From JAXHLG01 sp046497225 (GTDB taxonomy: Bacteria > Patescibacteriota > Minisyncoccia > Moranbacterales > DUUL01), in the NCBI GenBank assembly GCA_046497225.1, contig JAWOGA010000015.1:1-16030 (forward strand): DNA of 16,030 nt. The letters are read 5' to 3'. Below, piece after piece: positions 1-6,029 of the stretch (positions are counted from its first letter, which is position 1; every line of letters begins with the position of its first letter). Under the pieces are notes generated by a model. It was given only the letters and a program-made list of their open reading frames with translations. It searched no databases and was not told the DNA's origin. Made by a program: the position numbers and the translations under genes.

Positions 1-62
1 CAACCTTTGATCCGGGAATTTCCGAATGCGGCAACGCAGCGTTGTAAACCAACGCTACTCGT
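1..62. repeat. Left copy of a 62-bp exact inverted repeat
   Basis: Bases 1-62 are the exact reverse complement of 2230-2291. The match ends at base 63 against 2229, so it runs from the very first base of the window to the boundary of an insertion. Read on the plus strand it is the sense sequence of the 23S segment just 5' of helix 9, so this piece of rRNA faces the opposite way to the rest of the gene. An inversion of this kind at a sequence end is typical of amplification or assembly chimeras. Confidence 0.95.
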
Positions 63-250
63 GTCTCACTAACGCTCACCACGGAAAAAGATACAAGATA
101 GCAAGATACAAGATAGCAATAACCAAACAAATTCGAAATTACAACCACCAAATCCCAAACAGTTTGGAATTTGAATATTGGTTATTGAATATTGTTTGCA
201 TCCTTGTTTCTTGTATCTTTGATTATTGCGTTTGCATAGCAAACGCCAGG
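63..250 (-). other. 23S insertion A (domain III, near E. coli 1425), possibly chimeric
   Basis: It begins where 23S homology stops after the GGTCCTAAGGC segment. The rRNA-proximal end is a small stem-loop, GCGTTTG/CAAACGC, at 228-246. The body is a long imperfect hairpin: 87-97 (AAAGATACAAG) pairs with 210-220, 117-126 (CAATAACCAA) pairs exactly with 178-187, and 155-160 pairs with 162-167 at the tip. The left arm has two tandem copies of the 15-mer AGATACAAGATAGCA starting near 89. The outer end (61-82) carries a motif matching 19 of 22 positions of the ends of insertion C. The two ends do not resemble each other, unlike insertions C, D and F. Together with the inverted 23S copy at 1-62, this suggests the assembly joined two different sequences inside the hairpin. 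No coding capacity is credible. Confidence 0.6.
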
Positions 251-426
251 GGCTTGCCTTAGGACCGACTAACCCTGGGATGATTGTCATCGCCCAGGAA
301 ACCTTGGACTTTCGGTGTACGGGGATCTTACCCGTATTGCGGTTACTCATGCCAACATTCTCACTTCTGTTTACTCCACTCCGGCTCACGCCGTAAGCTT
401 CACTGCAAACAGAACGCTTCTCTACC

Positions 427-573
427 AGCCAGCACTCCGTGCTGAAATTTCGAATCTTTAATTTAAAATTTCAAATGAAATTCTAATGTCCCAATGTTTA
501 AATCATTAAAACATTTAAAATTGATTCAAAATTAAAAATTTTAAATTCAAAATTACAGTACGAAGTACTGGCT
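427..573 (-). other. 23S insertion B at helix 45
   Basis: It lies between the conserved GAAGATGTATCGGGGCTAAG and GAAGCGTTCTG segments, where E. coli has the helix 45 hairpin (about 1164-1185). The outer pairing AGCCAG (427-432) with CTGGCT (568-573) extends the host helix. Just inside are two small stem-loops, CAGCAC/GTGCTG (430-444) and CAGTAC/GTACTG (556-570). The interior (about 445-555) is almost pure A/T and clearly resembles the interior of insertion F. Helix 45 is one of the established intervening-sequence sites in gammaproteobacterial 23S, where RNase III removes the insert and leaves fragmented rRNA. Similar processing here is an inference. Confidence 0.8.
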
Positions 574-631
574 CCGCGCCTTCGGCGCTATACTTAGCCC
601 CGATACATCTTCGACGCAAAACCACTGAACT

Positions 632-683
<52 letters not shown>

Positions 684-1081
684 AGTTGTCTCAGTAGTTT
701 CACCTTCTTTCCCACTTAGTATAAACTTAGGGACCTTAGGCGGCGGTCTGGGCTGTTTCCCTTTTGAGCCTGAACCTTAGAGCTCAGGTTCTGACTGCCA
801 GGATAAACTAACAGGCATTCGGAGTTTGATTGAATAGCCTAGGCAAAGCCCGACTACTCATTCAGTAGCTCTACCTCCCATTAGCAATAACCTGACGCTA
901 GCCCTAGAGCTATTTCGAGAAGAACCAGCTATCGCCGAGCTCGATTGGAATTTCTCCTCTATGCACAAGTCATCCCCGCGAGTTGAACGACGCGTGGGTG
1001 CGGGCCTCCTGCTGATTTTACTCAGCATTCACCCTGCTCATACATAGCTCGCCCGGATTCGGGTCTAATTCATACGACAAT

Positions 1082-1240
1082 CCGTGTCTCGCTATCGCTC
1101 GCCACTTTAGTTTAAAAGTTGAAAGTTGAAAGTTTTGGAGTCGCTTCGCGACGACTATTTTAAAATCATTTTGCAAAGCAAAATACATAAAACTTTCTAA
1201 ACTTTCGAACTTGTGAGTGTCGAACGTTAGTGAGACACGG
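1082..1240 (-). other. 23S insertion C near helix 31, with terminal inverted repeats
   Basis: It is bounded by CCGTGTCTC (1082-1090) and GAGACACGG (1232-1240), an exact 9-bp closing helix. The first 24 nt from each end agree at 20 positions when compared as inverted repeats. Each end can fold into a small stem-loop with loop TATC or TAAC. Inside are repeated TTGAAAG-type words (1116-1135), a stem-loop GTCGC/GCGAC near 1140-1152, and a TTTTGCAAAGCAAAA-like palindrome near 1170-1182. Flanking rRNA matches E. coli around 640-660, placing it in or beside helix 31, which is not one of the classical IVS helices. There is no ORF. Confidence 0.75.
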
Positions 1241-1339
1241 CACGGCGATTAAGCCTCGCTTTCACTCTGCCTTCATCATAGAATGACTTAGGCCAGCCGT
1301 ATAAATTAACTCGTTGGCTCGTTCTGCAAAAAGCACGCC

Positions 1340-1535
1340 ATCATCGCTCGCATCGCGCTCCGCGCGATTACTCGCTCAAATTCAAAAATCAAAGTTCAAA
1401 TGTCAAAATTTAGGTGCCCCGAGTGCTCGGGAGAATATTTTTTAAATCATCCCGAAAGGATACCTTCATTTTAAGTTTTGACTTTTACATTTTGAGTTTA
1501 GTGAGTATCACACGCAGTGTGATGCGAACGACTCT
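1340..1535 (-). other. 23S insertion D at helix 25, with hairpin ends
   Basis: It lies after the conserved CTTGAAACC region and before GGCGTGC, where E. coli has helix 25 (about 533-560), an established gammaproteobacterial IVS site. The ends are related inverted repeats. The left end has CGCTCGCATC at 1345-1354 and an ATCGCGC/GCGCGAT hairpin. The right end, read inward from 1530, has CGTTCGCATC and an ATCACAC/GTGTGAT hairpin. The stems differ but stay complementary. The AT-rich arms (about 1377-1413 and 1468-1500) are partly complementary. The centre has CCCGAG/CTCGGG and ATCC/GGAT stem-loops (about 1416-1462). An apparent 104-codon reading frame crosses it but runs into conserved rRNA on both sides, so it is not a gene. 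Confidence 0.78.
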
Positions 1536-1840
1536 GACTCTTTGTAAGCATATGGTTTCAAGTTCTATTTCACTCCCCTTTCGGGGTTCTTTTCACCTTT
1601 CCTTCACAGTACTGGTTCACTATCGATCTGAAGCAATATTTAGCCTTGGAAGTATAGGGCTCCCGGATTCAGACAGAGTTTCACCGGCTCCGTCCTACTT
1701 GAGGACAACCACCATGGAGATTTATTGATTTCATTTACAGGACTGTTACCTTCTATGGTTCCTCTTTCCAAAGGTATTCAATTATCAATAAATTTTATAA
1801 CTCCACCCTAAATAAATAAGAATGATTGCCTCGCAACCCC

Positions 1841-1954
1841 TATCTGGTAGCTGGTTGTCTTGTTTTTTGGTTTATCAGTTTTTAAAATACCATTTTATTA
1901 TTTGAACAGTATTAACCGAAAAACCAGTCAACCAGAAAACTAGCTACCAGACAG
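1841..1954 (-). other. 23S insertion E near helix 15/16, one long hairpin
   Basis: It lies between AGCCTAAACC and GGGGTTGCGAGGC on the rRNA strand. In many bacteria (Bacillus for example) this slot holds only a short hairpin. The arms 1841-1875 and 1914-1954 are nearly complementary (CTGGTAGCTGG at 1844-1854 against the CTAGCTACCAG segment near 1940-1950), with an AT-rich tip. Unlike C, D and F it has no separate small stem-loops at the ends: the whole element is one extended stem. Its arms use words such as CTGGT and GGTT that do not occur in the other inserts, so it probably arose from a different source repeat. Confidence 0.75.
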
Positions 1955-2050
1955 GTTTAGGCTCTTCCCCTTTCGCTCGCCACTACTGAGGGAATCTCTT
2001 CGATTTCTTTTCCTCCGAGTACTAAGATGTTTCAGTTCCTCGGGTATGCC

Positions 2051-2234
2051 CTCGTTCATGCTTCACTATCGTTCAGCATGAGAATTTCGATTTAAGAATT
2101 TCGAATTTCGAATGAAATCCTAATGTCTTAATGATTAAATAATTAAAAATTAAAACATTTAAAATTGATTCAAAATTCAAAATTCAAAATTCAAAATTCT
2201 CGTTCGAGCTGAACTTCAGTGAAGCACGAACGAG
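2051..2234 (-). other. 23S insertion F at helix 9, with terminal inverted repeats
   Basis: It is bounded by CTCGTTC (2051-2057) and GAACGAG (2228-2234), which form the closing helix. It sits where E. coli has the helix 9 hairpin, the classical alphaproteobacterial IVS site. The first 27 nt from the two ends agree at 23 positions as inverted repeats. Each contains TGCTTCACT then GTTCAGC with a different 3-nt middle. The interior holds a heptanucleotide tandem (AAAATTC, at least four copies, about 2171-2199) and a stretch (2112-2199) very similar to 475-555 of insertion B. There is no ORF. The element looks like a non-autonomous, MITE-like or RNA-level repeat; there is no transposase in the window. 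Confidence 0.82.
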
Positions 2235-2291
2235 TAGCGTTGGTTTACAACGCTGCGTTGCCGCATTCGGAAATTCCCGGATCAAAGGTTG
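2230..2291. repeat. Right copy of the 62-bp inverted repeat (native 23S position)
   Basis: This copy lies in its expected place: on the minus strand it follows the 23S 5' domain and precedes the helix 9 insertion. It is therefore the native copy, and the one at 1-62 is the displaced one. Confidence 0.95.
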
Positions 2292-2398
2292 TTTGTCACC
2301 TCCCCGAGACTTATCGCAGACTACCACGTCCTTCATCGCTTGCTTCAGTCAAGGTATTCACCATATGCCTTGATTGAGTATCCGCTGCTTTTGACTGG

Positions 2399-2427
2399 CA
2401 AATAACAAAGATTGAACTTGTTATTTG
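2399..2427 (-). other. Hairpin just upstream of the 23S 5' end
   Basis: CAAATAACAA (2399-2408) and TTGTTATTTG (2418-2427) form a perfect 10-bp stem with a 9-nt loop, ending about 10 nt before the predicted mature 23S 5' end. No T-run follows on the minus strand, so it is not a terminator. It could be a processing signal or could hold the pre-23S leader apart from the rRNA. The function is not known from the sequence. Confidence 0.55.
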
Positions 2428-2467
2428 ATAATTTCAAAAGCTTTAAATTAAATTAACCTACTTAAAT

Positions 2468-2490
2468 TATTCTGTTTTCAATGTTCCGTC
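2468..2490 (-). promoter_or_regulatory. boxA-like rRNA leader segment
   Basis: On the minus strand this reads GGAACATTGAAAACAGAAT, close to the TTCATTGAAAAC-type segment that precedes 23S in the rRNA spacers of many Firmicutes and acts as a NusB/boxA-type antitermination or processing site. Its position about 85-100 nt before the 23S fits. The match is by eye only. Confidence 0.4.
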
Positions 2491-2565
2491 CTTATAAAAT
2501 AAGAACTCAGTAAAAAATTATTAATTCTCTACTCAATCCTCATTTTGACATTTTAACTCAAAGAG

Positions 2566-2592
2566 AAAGAAAAAAACCGCTAGTGCGGTTTT
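2566..2592 (-). terminator. Intrinsic terminator between the 23S promoter and the 23S gene
   Basis: The perfect stem AAAACCGC (2573-2580) with GCGGTTTT (2585-2592) has a 4-nt loop. On the minus strand it is followed by an uninterrupted T-run. It lies about 95 nt downstream of a strong minus-strand promoter and 185 nt upstream of the 23S. It may end read-through from the methyltransferase gene, end a short leader RNA, or act as an attenuator for 23S. A competing hairpin overlaps its upstream arm (2586-2614). Confidence 0.8.
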
Positions 2593-2614
2593 ACCGACTA
2601 AAACCGTAAAACCG
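2586..2614 (-). promoter_or_regulatory. Alternative (antiterminator-like) hairpin overlapping the terminator
   Basis: CGGTTTTAC (2586-2594) pairs exactly with GTAAAACCG (2606-2614), a 9-bp stem with an 11-nt loop. It uses the same bases (2586-2592) as the 5' arm of the terminator in the minus-strand transcript, so the two structures exclude each other. It would form first during transcription. The AAACCG word is repeated here, so descent from a simple local duplication is also possible. Confidence 0.4.
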
Positions 2615-2693
2615 TTAAATAAAAACTCTTTGATAATCTTTTAACATTAGCAGTTTTTTATAAATAAAAAATTTACTTCAAACGCCACTATCA

Positions 2694-2721
2694 AATATAA
2701 CAGCATAAAAAATATTGTCAA
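2694..2721 (-). promoter_or_regulatory. Strong sigma70-type promoter for the 23S transcript
   Basis: On the minus strand the sequence has TTGACA (2716-2721), a 16-bp spacer and TATATT (2694-2699), preceded by an extended -10 TG (TGTTATATT). The predicted transcription start is near 2687, downstream of the methyltransferase stop at 2793. The only gene downstream on this strand in the window is the 23S rRNA. This is the best promoter match seen in the window. Confidence 0.75.
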
Positions 2722-2792
2722 GAGAAAAATTACCAAATTTTAAAAAAGCATTAATCACAAACATTCAGCAACTAAAGAAGTGAAATCTCATT

Positions 2793-3965
2793 CTATTTTT
2801 TTTCCAACACCACAACTTCTCTCCAGACTCTCTGGCCTTTCCTTCCATAAATTATTGTTCCTCTTTTGGTAGTATTTAAATTCATCCCTTGAGGCAATGG
2901 ATTCACTATTTTTAAATTACCAAGATTGGGATTTAAGGATGCAGTTTTCCTAGAATTTTTCATAACAGGCCAAATCATGACCACTCTGCCTCCTTTTACA
3001 AGCATTTTATGAAATTCTTTCAATGAATCGGAATACAGTTTATCCAACTTATTCTTCGTTGTATTCATATCCTTAATTTTACTTTGAGGGCCTAGATATG
3101 GTTCAGTTACAATCAAATCCAGAGAATTGTCTCCTAAAACCTTCGCCAACCCTGTCACATCTTCATTAAAAAGCTCTAAGTCCGAATCTCCTTCTTCCGA
3201 AGAAACATTTTTTTTGACCCAATCAATATTTTTCTGAGTATCCGAAATTGCCTTTCCAGAGATATCTGAACCTAAAACCTTTTCTACGCCCATAAGTATC
3301 GCCTCCATTAAAATTGTACCCGATCCGCAAAAAGGATCCAGCAAATTTTTTTTCTTGTCTCCTTTTAATCCCATATTAATCATAATTTGAGCCAACTTGG
3401 GAGGAATCATTCCCGATTGGCTGTCTCTAGCGGGTCTCTCATAATCCCGGAAAGAAAGATCTTCAAATTTTTGCACTGCTTCTGTTTTTGCCAATATTAG
3501 CGATTCTTTTTTTTGAATTAAAAGAAATTCCGCTCCTTTCTCTAGTAACTTATTTCTGACCACAGCATGGCTTGGAAGATTCTCCCATCCCATTGAAGTG
3601 TACCACCTTGGGGAAATTTTTCGGTTTTTTAATTCCTGCTTTGTTGCCATAGCAAGTTCCTTAATGTCATCTCTTTTTTTACCATAGGCGGAAAATCCAA
3701 ATTTATATTTACCTTTATGCTCATCGTCCCCTGGGAGGTTGTCTTTTATTGACTCCAAGATATTTACGCAATTTTCTTTTAGTATCTTGGCAATTTTGAT
3801 TGTTCCTCCGATCTCTTTAATTAACTGATCACAATCCAAGTCCGTCTCAACTTCCACTTCAAGAACCTCTTTTCCAATCAAAGAATATTTCTGTGTTTGC
3901 AATTTGTTTAAAATTTCCGCAACAGATAATCCCGGATTGGATCCCAAAACAAAAAAATACTTCAT
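2793..3965 (-). CDS. Trm11-like (TrmG10/THUMP-type) RNA/DNA methyltransferase
   Basis: A predicted SAM-dependent methyltransferase of 390 residues, probably modifying guanine-10 of tRNA as in the Trm11/archaeal TrmG10 family. The N-terminal half (1-165) would be a THUMP-like or divergent RNA-binding part. Then come the Trm11-type segment at about 173-198 (RDYERPARD then GMIPPKLAQIMINM), the SAM-binding motif DPFCGSGT at 210-217, an acidic ribose-binding segment SDIS at 233-236, and motif IV TEPYLGP at 287-293. In classical N6/N2 amino-methyltransferases motif IV is D/N-PP-Y/F; here it is E-P-Y, a notable variant. The ATG at 3965 is preferred over a TTG one codon upstream. No clear SD is seen. 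It is divergent from the plus-strand gene at 4224, and 23S lies downstream on the same strand. The family is fairly certain, the substrate is not. Confidence 0.85.
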   Translation of the reverse strand: MKYFFVLGSNPGLSVAEILNKLQTQKYSLIGKEVLEVEVETDLDCDQLIKEIGGTIKIAKILKENCVNILESIKDNLPGDDEHKGKYKFGFSAYGKKRDDIKELAMATKQELKNRKISPRWYTSMGWENLPSHAVVRNKLLEKGAEFLLIQKKESLILAKTEAVQKFEDLSFRDYERPARDSQSGMIPPKLAQIMINMGLKGDKKKNLLDPFCGSGTILMEAILMGVEKVLGSDISGKAISDTQKNIDWVKKNVSSEEGDSDLELFNEDVTGLAKVLGDNSLDLIVTEPYLGPQSKIKDMNTTKNKLDKLYSDSLKEFHKMLVKGGRVVMIWPVMKNSRKTASLNPNLGNLKIVNPLPQGMNLNTTKRGTIIYGRKGQRVWREVVVLEKK

Positions 3966-4102
3966 CAAATAATATTAAAATTTATATCCCCTATACTACC
4001 TCAAAAAAATAAAACTTCAAAAAAACCTGGTAAAAATCGAGCTTAAAAAAAATTATTCCACCTTCTTGATAATTAAAATTCCATAAACACAACTCATTTT
4101 AC

Positions 4103-4131
4103 TTGTCAAATGACAATTCTTTGTGTATCTT
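4103..4131 (+). promoter_or_regulatory. Promoter of the 4224-5131 operon, with a symmetric -35 region
   Basis: TTGTCA (4103-4108), a 17-bp spacer and TATCTT (4126-4131). The -35 box is half of an inverted repeat, TTGTCA-AA-TGACAA (4103-4116), which could be an operator. The predicted start near 4138 lies downstream of the ATG at 4110, which is why the first gene is started at 4224 and not there. Confidence 0.6.
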
Positions 4132-4149
4132 GTATACACCAAAATAAAA

Positions 4150-4193
4150 AAGGAGGTGACTGTTTCAAAATTGTAATAATTAATCATTGTAAT
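4150..4193 (+). promoter_or_regulatory. Leader with strong SD-like sequence and 8-bp direct repeats
   Basis: The predicted 5' leader contains AGGAGGTGAC (4151-4160), the strongest SD match in the area, but only a 6-codon frame follows it (GTG at 4156, stop after TTG). ATTGTAAT occurs at 4170-4177 and 4186-4193 as direct repeats 16 bp apart. This could be a leader-peptide arrangement, a decayed gene start or a binding site. The function is unknown. Confidence 0.3.
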
Positions 4194-4223
4194 TGCAGTT
4201 CTTTAAAAAAACAAGGAAACATT

Positions 4224-4502
4224 ATGTACAAGGAAAGCCAAACTTTAAGGGTTGATTTGCAAGAAATAATACTAAAGGCTTCTAAAATGAAGGAGGATGC
4301 TACGGTTTTATATTCAGAAAAGAACGAGGTCTATTTCATAACCAATAACCCAATAATTTCCAATGAACTCAGTTTGTTGTTAATGAACCTAAGAATAGCA
4401 ATTACTGTTAAGTATCATGCAGAAAAAAGGATTGTCTTAATTAAGACTGAGAAAAAATCTGAAAAAATAATTAAAGATTTTATTAGGAGGAAAAACTTAT
4501 GA
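4224..4502 (+). CDS. Hypothetical protein, 92 aa
   Basis: I do not recognise this protein. The ATG at 4224 is chosen because AAGGAA at 4213-4218 gives a suitable ribosome site and the predicted transcript starts after the earlier ATG at 4110. The product is charged, lysine-rich towards the C-terminus (KTEKKSEKIIKDFIRRK), and has alternating strand-like and helical stretches. It has no signal peptide, membrane segment or cysteine pair. Its stop overlaps the next start by ATGA, so the two are almost certainly translated together. A small soluble partner of the downstream protein is the most that can be inferred. Confidence 0.8.
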   Translation: MYKESQTLRVDLQEIILKASKMKEDATVLYSEKNEVYFITNNPIISNELSLLLMNLRIAITVKYHAEKRIVLIKTEKKSEKIIKDFIRRKNL

Positions 4503-5131
4503 GATCATTGAAAGAGTTGAGTCAAAAGGAGATGCAAGAAGCTATCAATCAAGCAACTCGGGAAATTCACAAGGAGGTTAGGCCAAAAATTCACATAGAC
4601 CCCAAGAAAGGTCAGGGCGCTGATTTTTTCACGGGCATTACAGACAGAAGCCTACTTTTCAAATTGGGACAACGCGACTCTACTGTTTTTTTGGCCTTCA
4701 ATTCCGAACCAAGAGAAAATGAAACCGTGATAAAGAAAATGGTCGATTGTTTTTCAATCTTACTTGGGGGTCAGCCCATGTATGTTTTTATGGATCAAGA
4801 CATTTTTCCTTTTTCTTATGATAAAGTTCTATTCTGGGGAGACCCTCCTCAATCAGAATTAAAAATAGAGGGGAAAATGAGAGAACAAGGATTTGACGGA
4901 TTTTTGCATCCTTCATCCACCAATTGGCAATTTGCAGGAAAAACAAAAAAACACTCTTTTTTTGTAAACCACAATCCCAAAACAGAAAAAACGGAGATTT
5001 TATCCATTCATGGGAATGAGTCTAAGCTGGTAAATATTTTTGAAAAAATCCTGGGAAATCCTGCTTCTAAACATTTTCAGATGAATATAACACCCCCCGT
5101 CTTCATCGCAAGATGGAGTGGAATCTACTAA
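4499..5131 (+). CDS. Hypothetical protein, 210 aa
   Basis: I do not recognise this protein. It starts within the ATGA overlap with the preceding gene and has AGGAGG-type SD (TTAGGAGGAA, about 4481-4491) upstream. It is soluble, with no signal or membrane helix. Residues about 30-45 are rich in lysine and glycine (DPKKGQGADFF). A central aromatic region (MYVFMDQDIFPFSYDKVLFWGDPP) precedes a phenylalanine-, tryptophan- and histidine-containing stretch (GFDGFLHPSSTNWQF). No catalytic signature can be named. It is the last gene of a two-gene operon closed by a strong terminator at 5139-5170. Confidence 0.85.
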   Translation: MRSLKELSQKEMQEAINQATREIHKEVRPKIHIDPKKGQGADFFTGITDRSLLFKLGQRDSTVFLAFNSEPRENETVIKKMVDCFSILLGGQPMYVFMDQDIFPFSYDKVLFWGDPPQSELKIEGKMREQGFDGFLHPSSTNWQFAGKTKKHSFFVNHNPKTEKTEILSIHGNESKLVNIFEKILGNPASKHFQMNITPPVFIARWSGIY

Positions 5132-5138
5132 AAAAATA

Positions 5139-5170
5139 AACCCCGCAGATCAGCTGAACTGCGGGGTTTT
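5139..5170. terminator. Bidirectional intrinsic terminator
   Basis: AACCCCGCAG (5139-5148) pairs perfectly with CTGCGGGGTT (5159-5168), a 10-bp GC-rich stem with a 10-nt loop. It is followed by TTTT on the plus strand, and on the minus strand by an A-run complement that gives T-rich sequence. It lies between the convergent genes ending at 5131 and 5174 and can serve both. Confidence 0.93.
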
Positions 5171-5173
5171 CAT

Positions 5174-5842
5174 TTAAACTTCAGGGGAAAAATTCAGATT
5201 GAATATTTCCCCTCTCACCTCCTGCTTTCTTAATTTCTCCTCAGTACATTCCGGATTAATATTATCCCAAAGGAAAAACTCCGATATTTCCCAGTCATTC
5301 ACAGATAAAGATTGTCTGTAATTGGCCAAGGGCTGTGTTTTCATAATTCTATTAACAGCTTGCAAAAAAGAAAGGTCTCTTTCTTTTAAGGCGAGAATAA
5401 AGAGGCCAGATAAAATAAACCATTGCCCAATAAAAAAATTTTTTCCGATATTCCCAGAAAAGAAGTTGGGCACTCTTCCAACTTTTAGGGAAAATTTTTT
5501 TCTTAATCCGGCAAGTCTAAAAATTCTAGCCAGATTTTCGTCTTGACTTGTTTTGACAAACCTTCCGGCTCTCCAACTCCAAAAATGATCACCCATAAAA
5601 AAGAAATATTCAGGTTTTTTCTTAATAAGATAGCATAACGCATCCCGACAATCTTTCTGAAAGCTCGGGGCTCTTAAAATTATCTCCTTGTTTTCCAAAT
5701 AAACAAAAAAATCTTCTCCGTTTCTCGACAATAAGTAACCTCCACCTTTTTTCATGGGGAATAAAGATAAATTTTTCACTCCAGACAATTCCAATGTTTT
5801 TCTTAACAGACCCGCGGTTTCTTCATTAATCTCTCTAAACAT
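5174..5842 (-). CDS. Hypothetical protein, 222 aa
   Basis: I do not recognise this protein. The start is well supported: GAGGAGGG lies about 5-10 nt before the ATG on the minus strand. The N-terminus (about 1-75) reads as an alternating strand/helix domain with a conserved-looking GGGYLLSRNGEDFFVYL segment at about 33-49. The middle is aromatic (YFFFMGDHFWSWRAGRF, 79-95). Residues 136-152 (FFIGQWFILSGLFILAL) are hydrophobic and could be a buried helix or a weak membrane segment. The C-terminus is charged. It converges on the unknown plus-strand operon across a shared terminator. Confidence 0.8.
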   Translation of the reverse strand: MFREINEETAGLLRKTLELSGVKNLSLFPMKKGGGYLLSRNGEDFFVYLENKEIILRAPSFQKDCRDALCYLIKKKPEYFFFMGDHFWSWRAGRFVKTSQDENLARIFRLAGLRKKFSLKVGRVPNFFSGNIGKNFFIGQWFILSGLFILALKERDLSFLQAVNRIMKTQPLANYRQSLSVNDWEISEFFLWDNINPECTEEKLRKQEVRGEIFNLNFSPEV

Positions 5843-5906
5843 AAAACCCTCCTCGAATTAAGGTTTTTGCAATGGGAGCCTATGCGCGATTGCCTCGTTC
5901 TAATAA

Positions 5907-5934
5907 AAAATAAAACGCCCTCCTTTGTTTTCAA
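5907..5934 (-). promoter_or_regulatory. Possible promoter of the 5174-5842 gene
   Basis: On the minus strand: TTGAAA (5929-5934), a 16-bp spacer and TATTTT (5907-5912). A leader of about 60 nt would precede the ATG at 5842. In AT-rich DNA such matches are common, so confidence is modest. Confidence 0.4.
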
Positions 5935-6029
5935 ATCAAGCCTTTTTCAAAGTATCCGGAACACCCCGCAGTCTTTCTTTGATCAACAAAGAAGTGGGAG
6001 AAATAACTCCCTTAAAAAGAACAGCAATA

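Noticed and set aside
26..389. Reading frames of 78 and 106 codons at the window start
   Set aside because: Both cross the insertion A hairpin and 23S sequence or the inverted rRNA copy; no protein-like composition or ribosome site.
1414..1728. A 104-codon plus-strand reading frame
   Set aside because: It overlaps conserved 23S rRNA sequence and insertion D on the opposite strand; the translation is the by-product of rRNA.
2100..2200. The AAAATTC array as a CRISPR or minisatellite
   Set aside because: The units are 7 nt with no spacers and are only a few copies long, inside an rRNA insertion.
5843..6029. A gene in the gap between 5842 and 6030
   Set aside because: The plus-strand frame at 5867-6058 lacks a ribosome site and overlaps the pump gene end; the SD-like AGGAGGGCG has no start codon after it.
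5960..6029. A terminator for the pump gene
   Set aside because: Only short stems (GGGAG/CTCCC and TCTTTG/CAAAGA) without a good T-run are present, so none is annotated.
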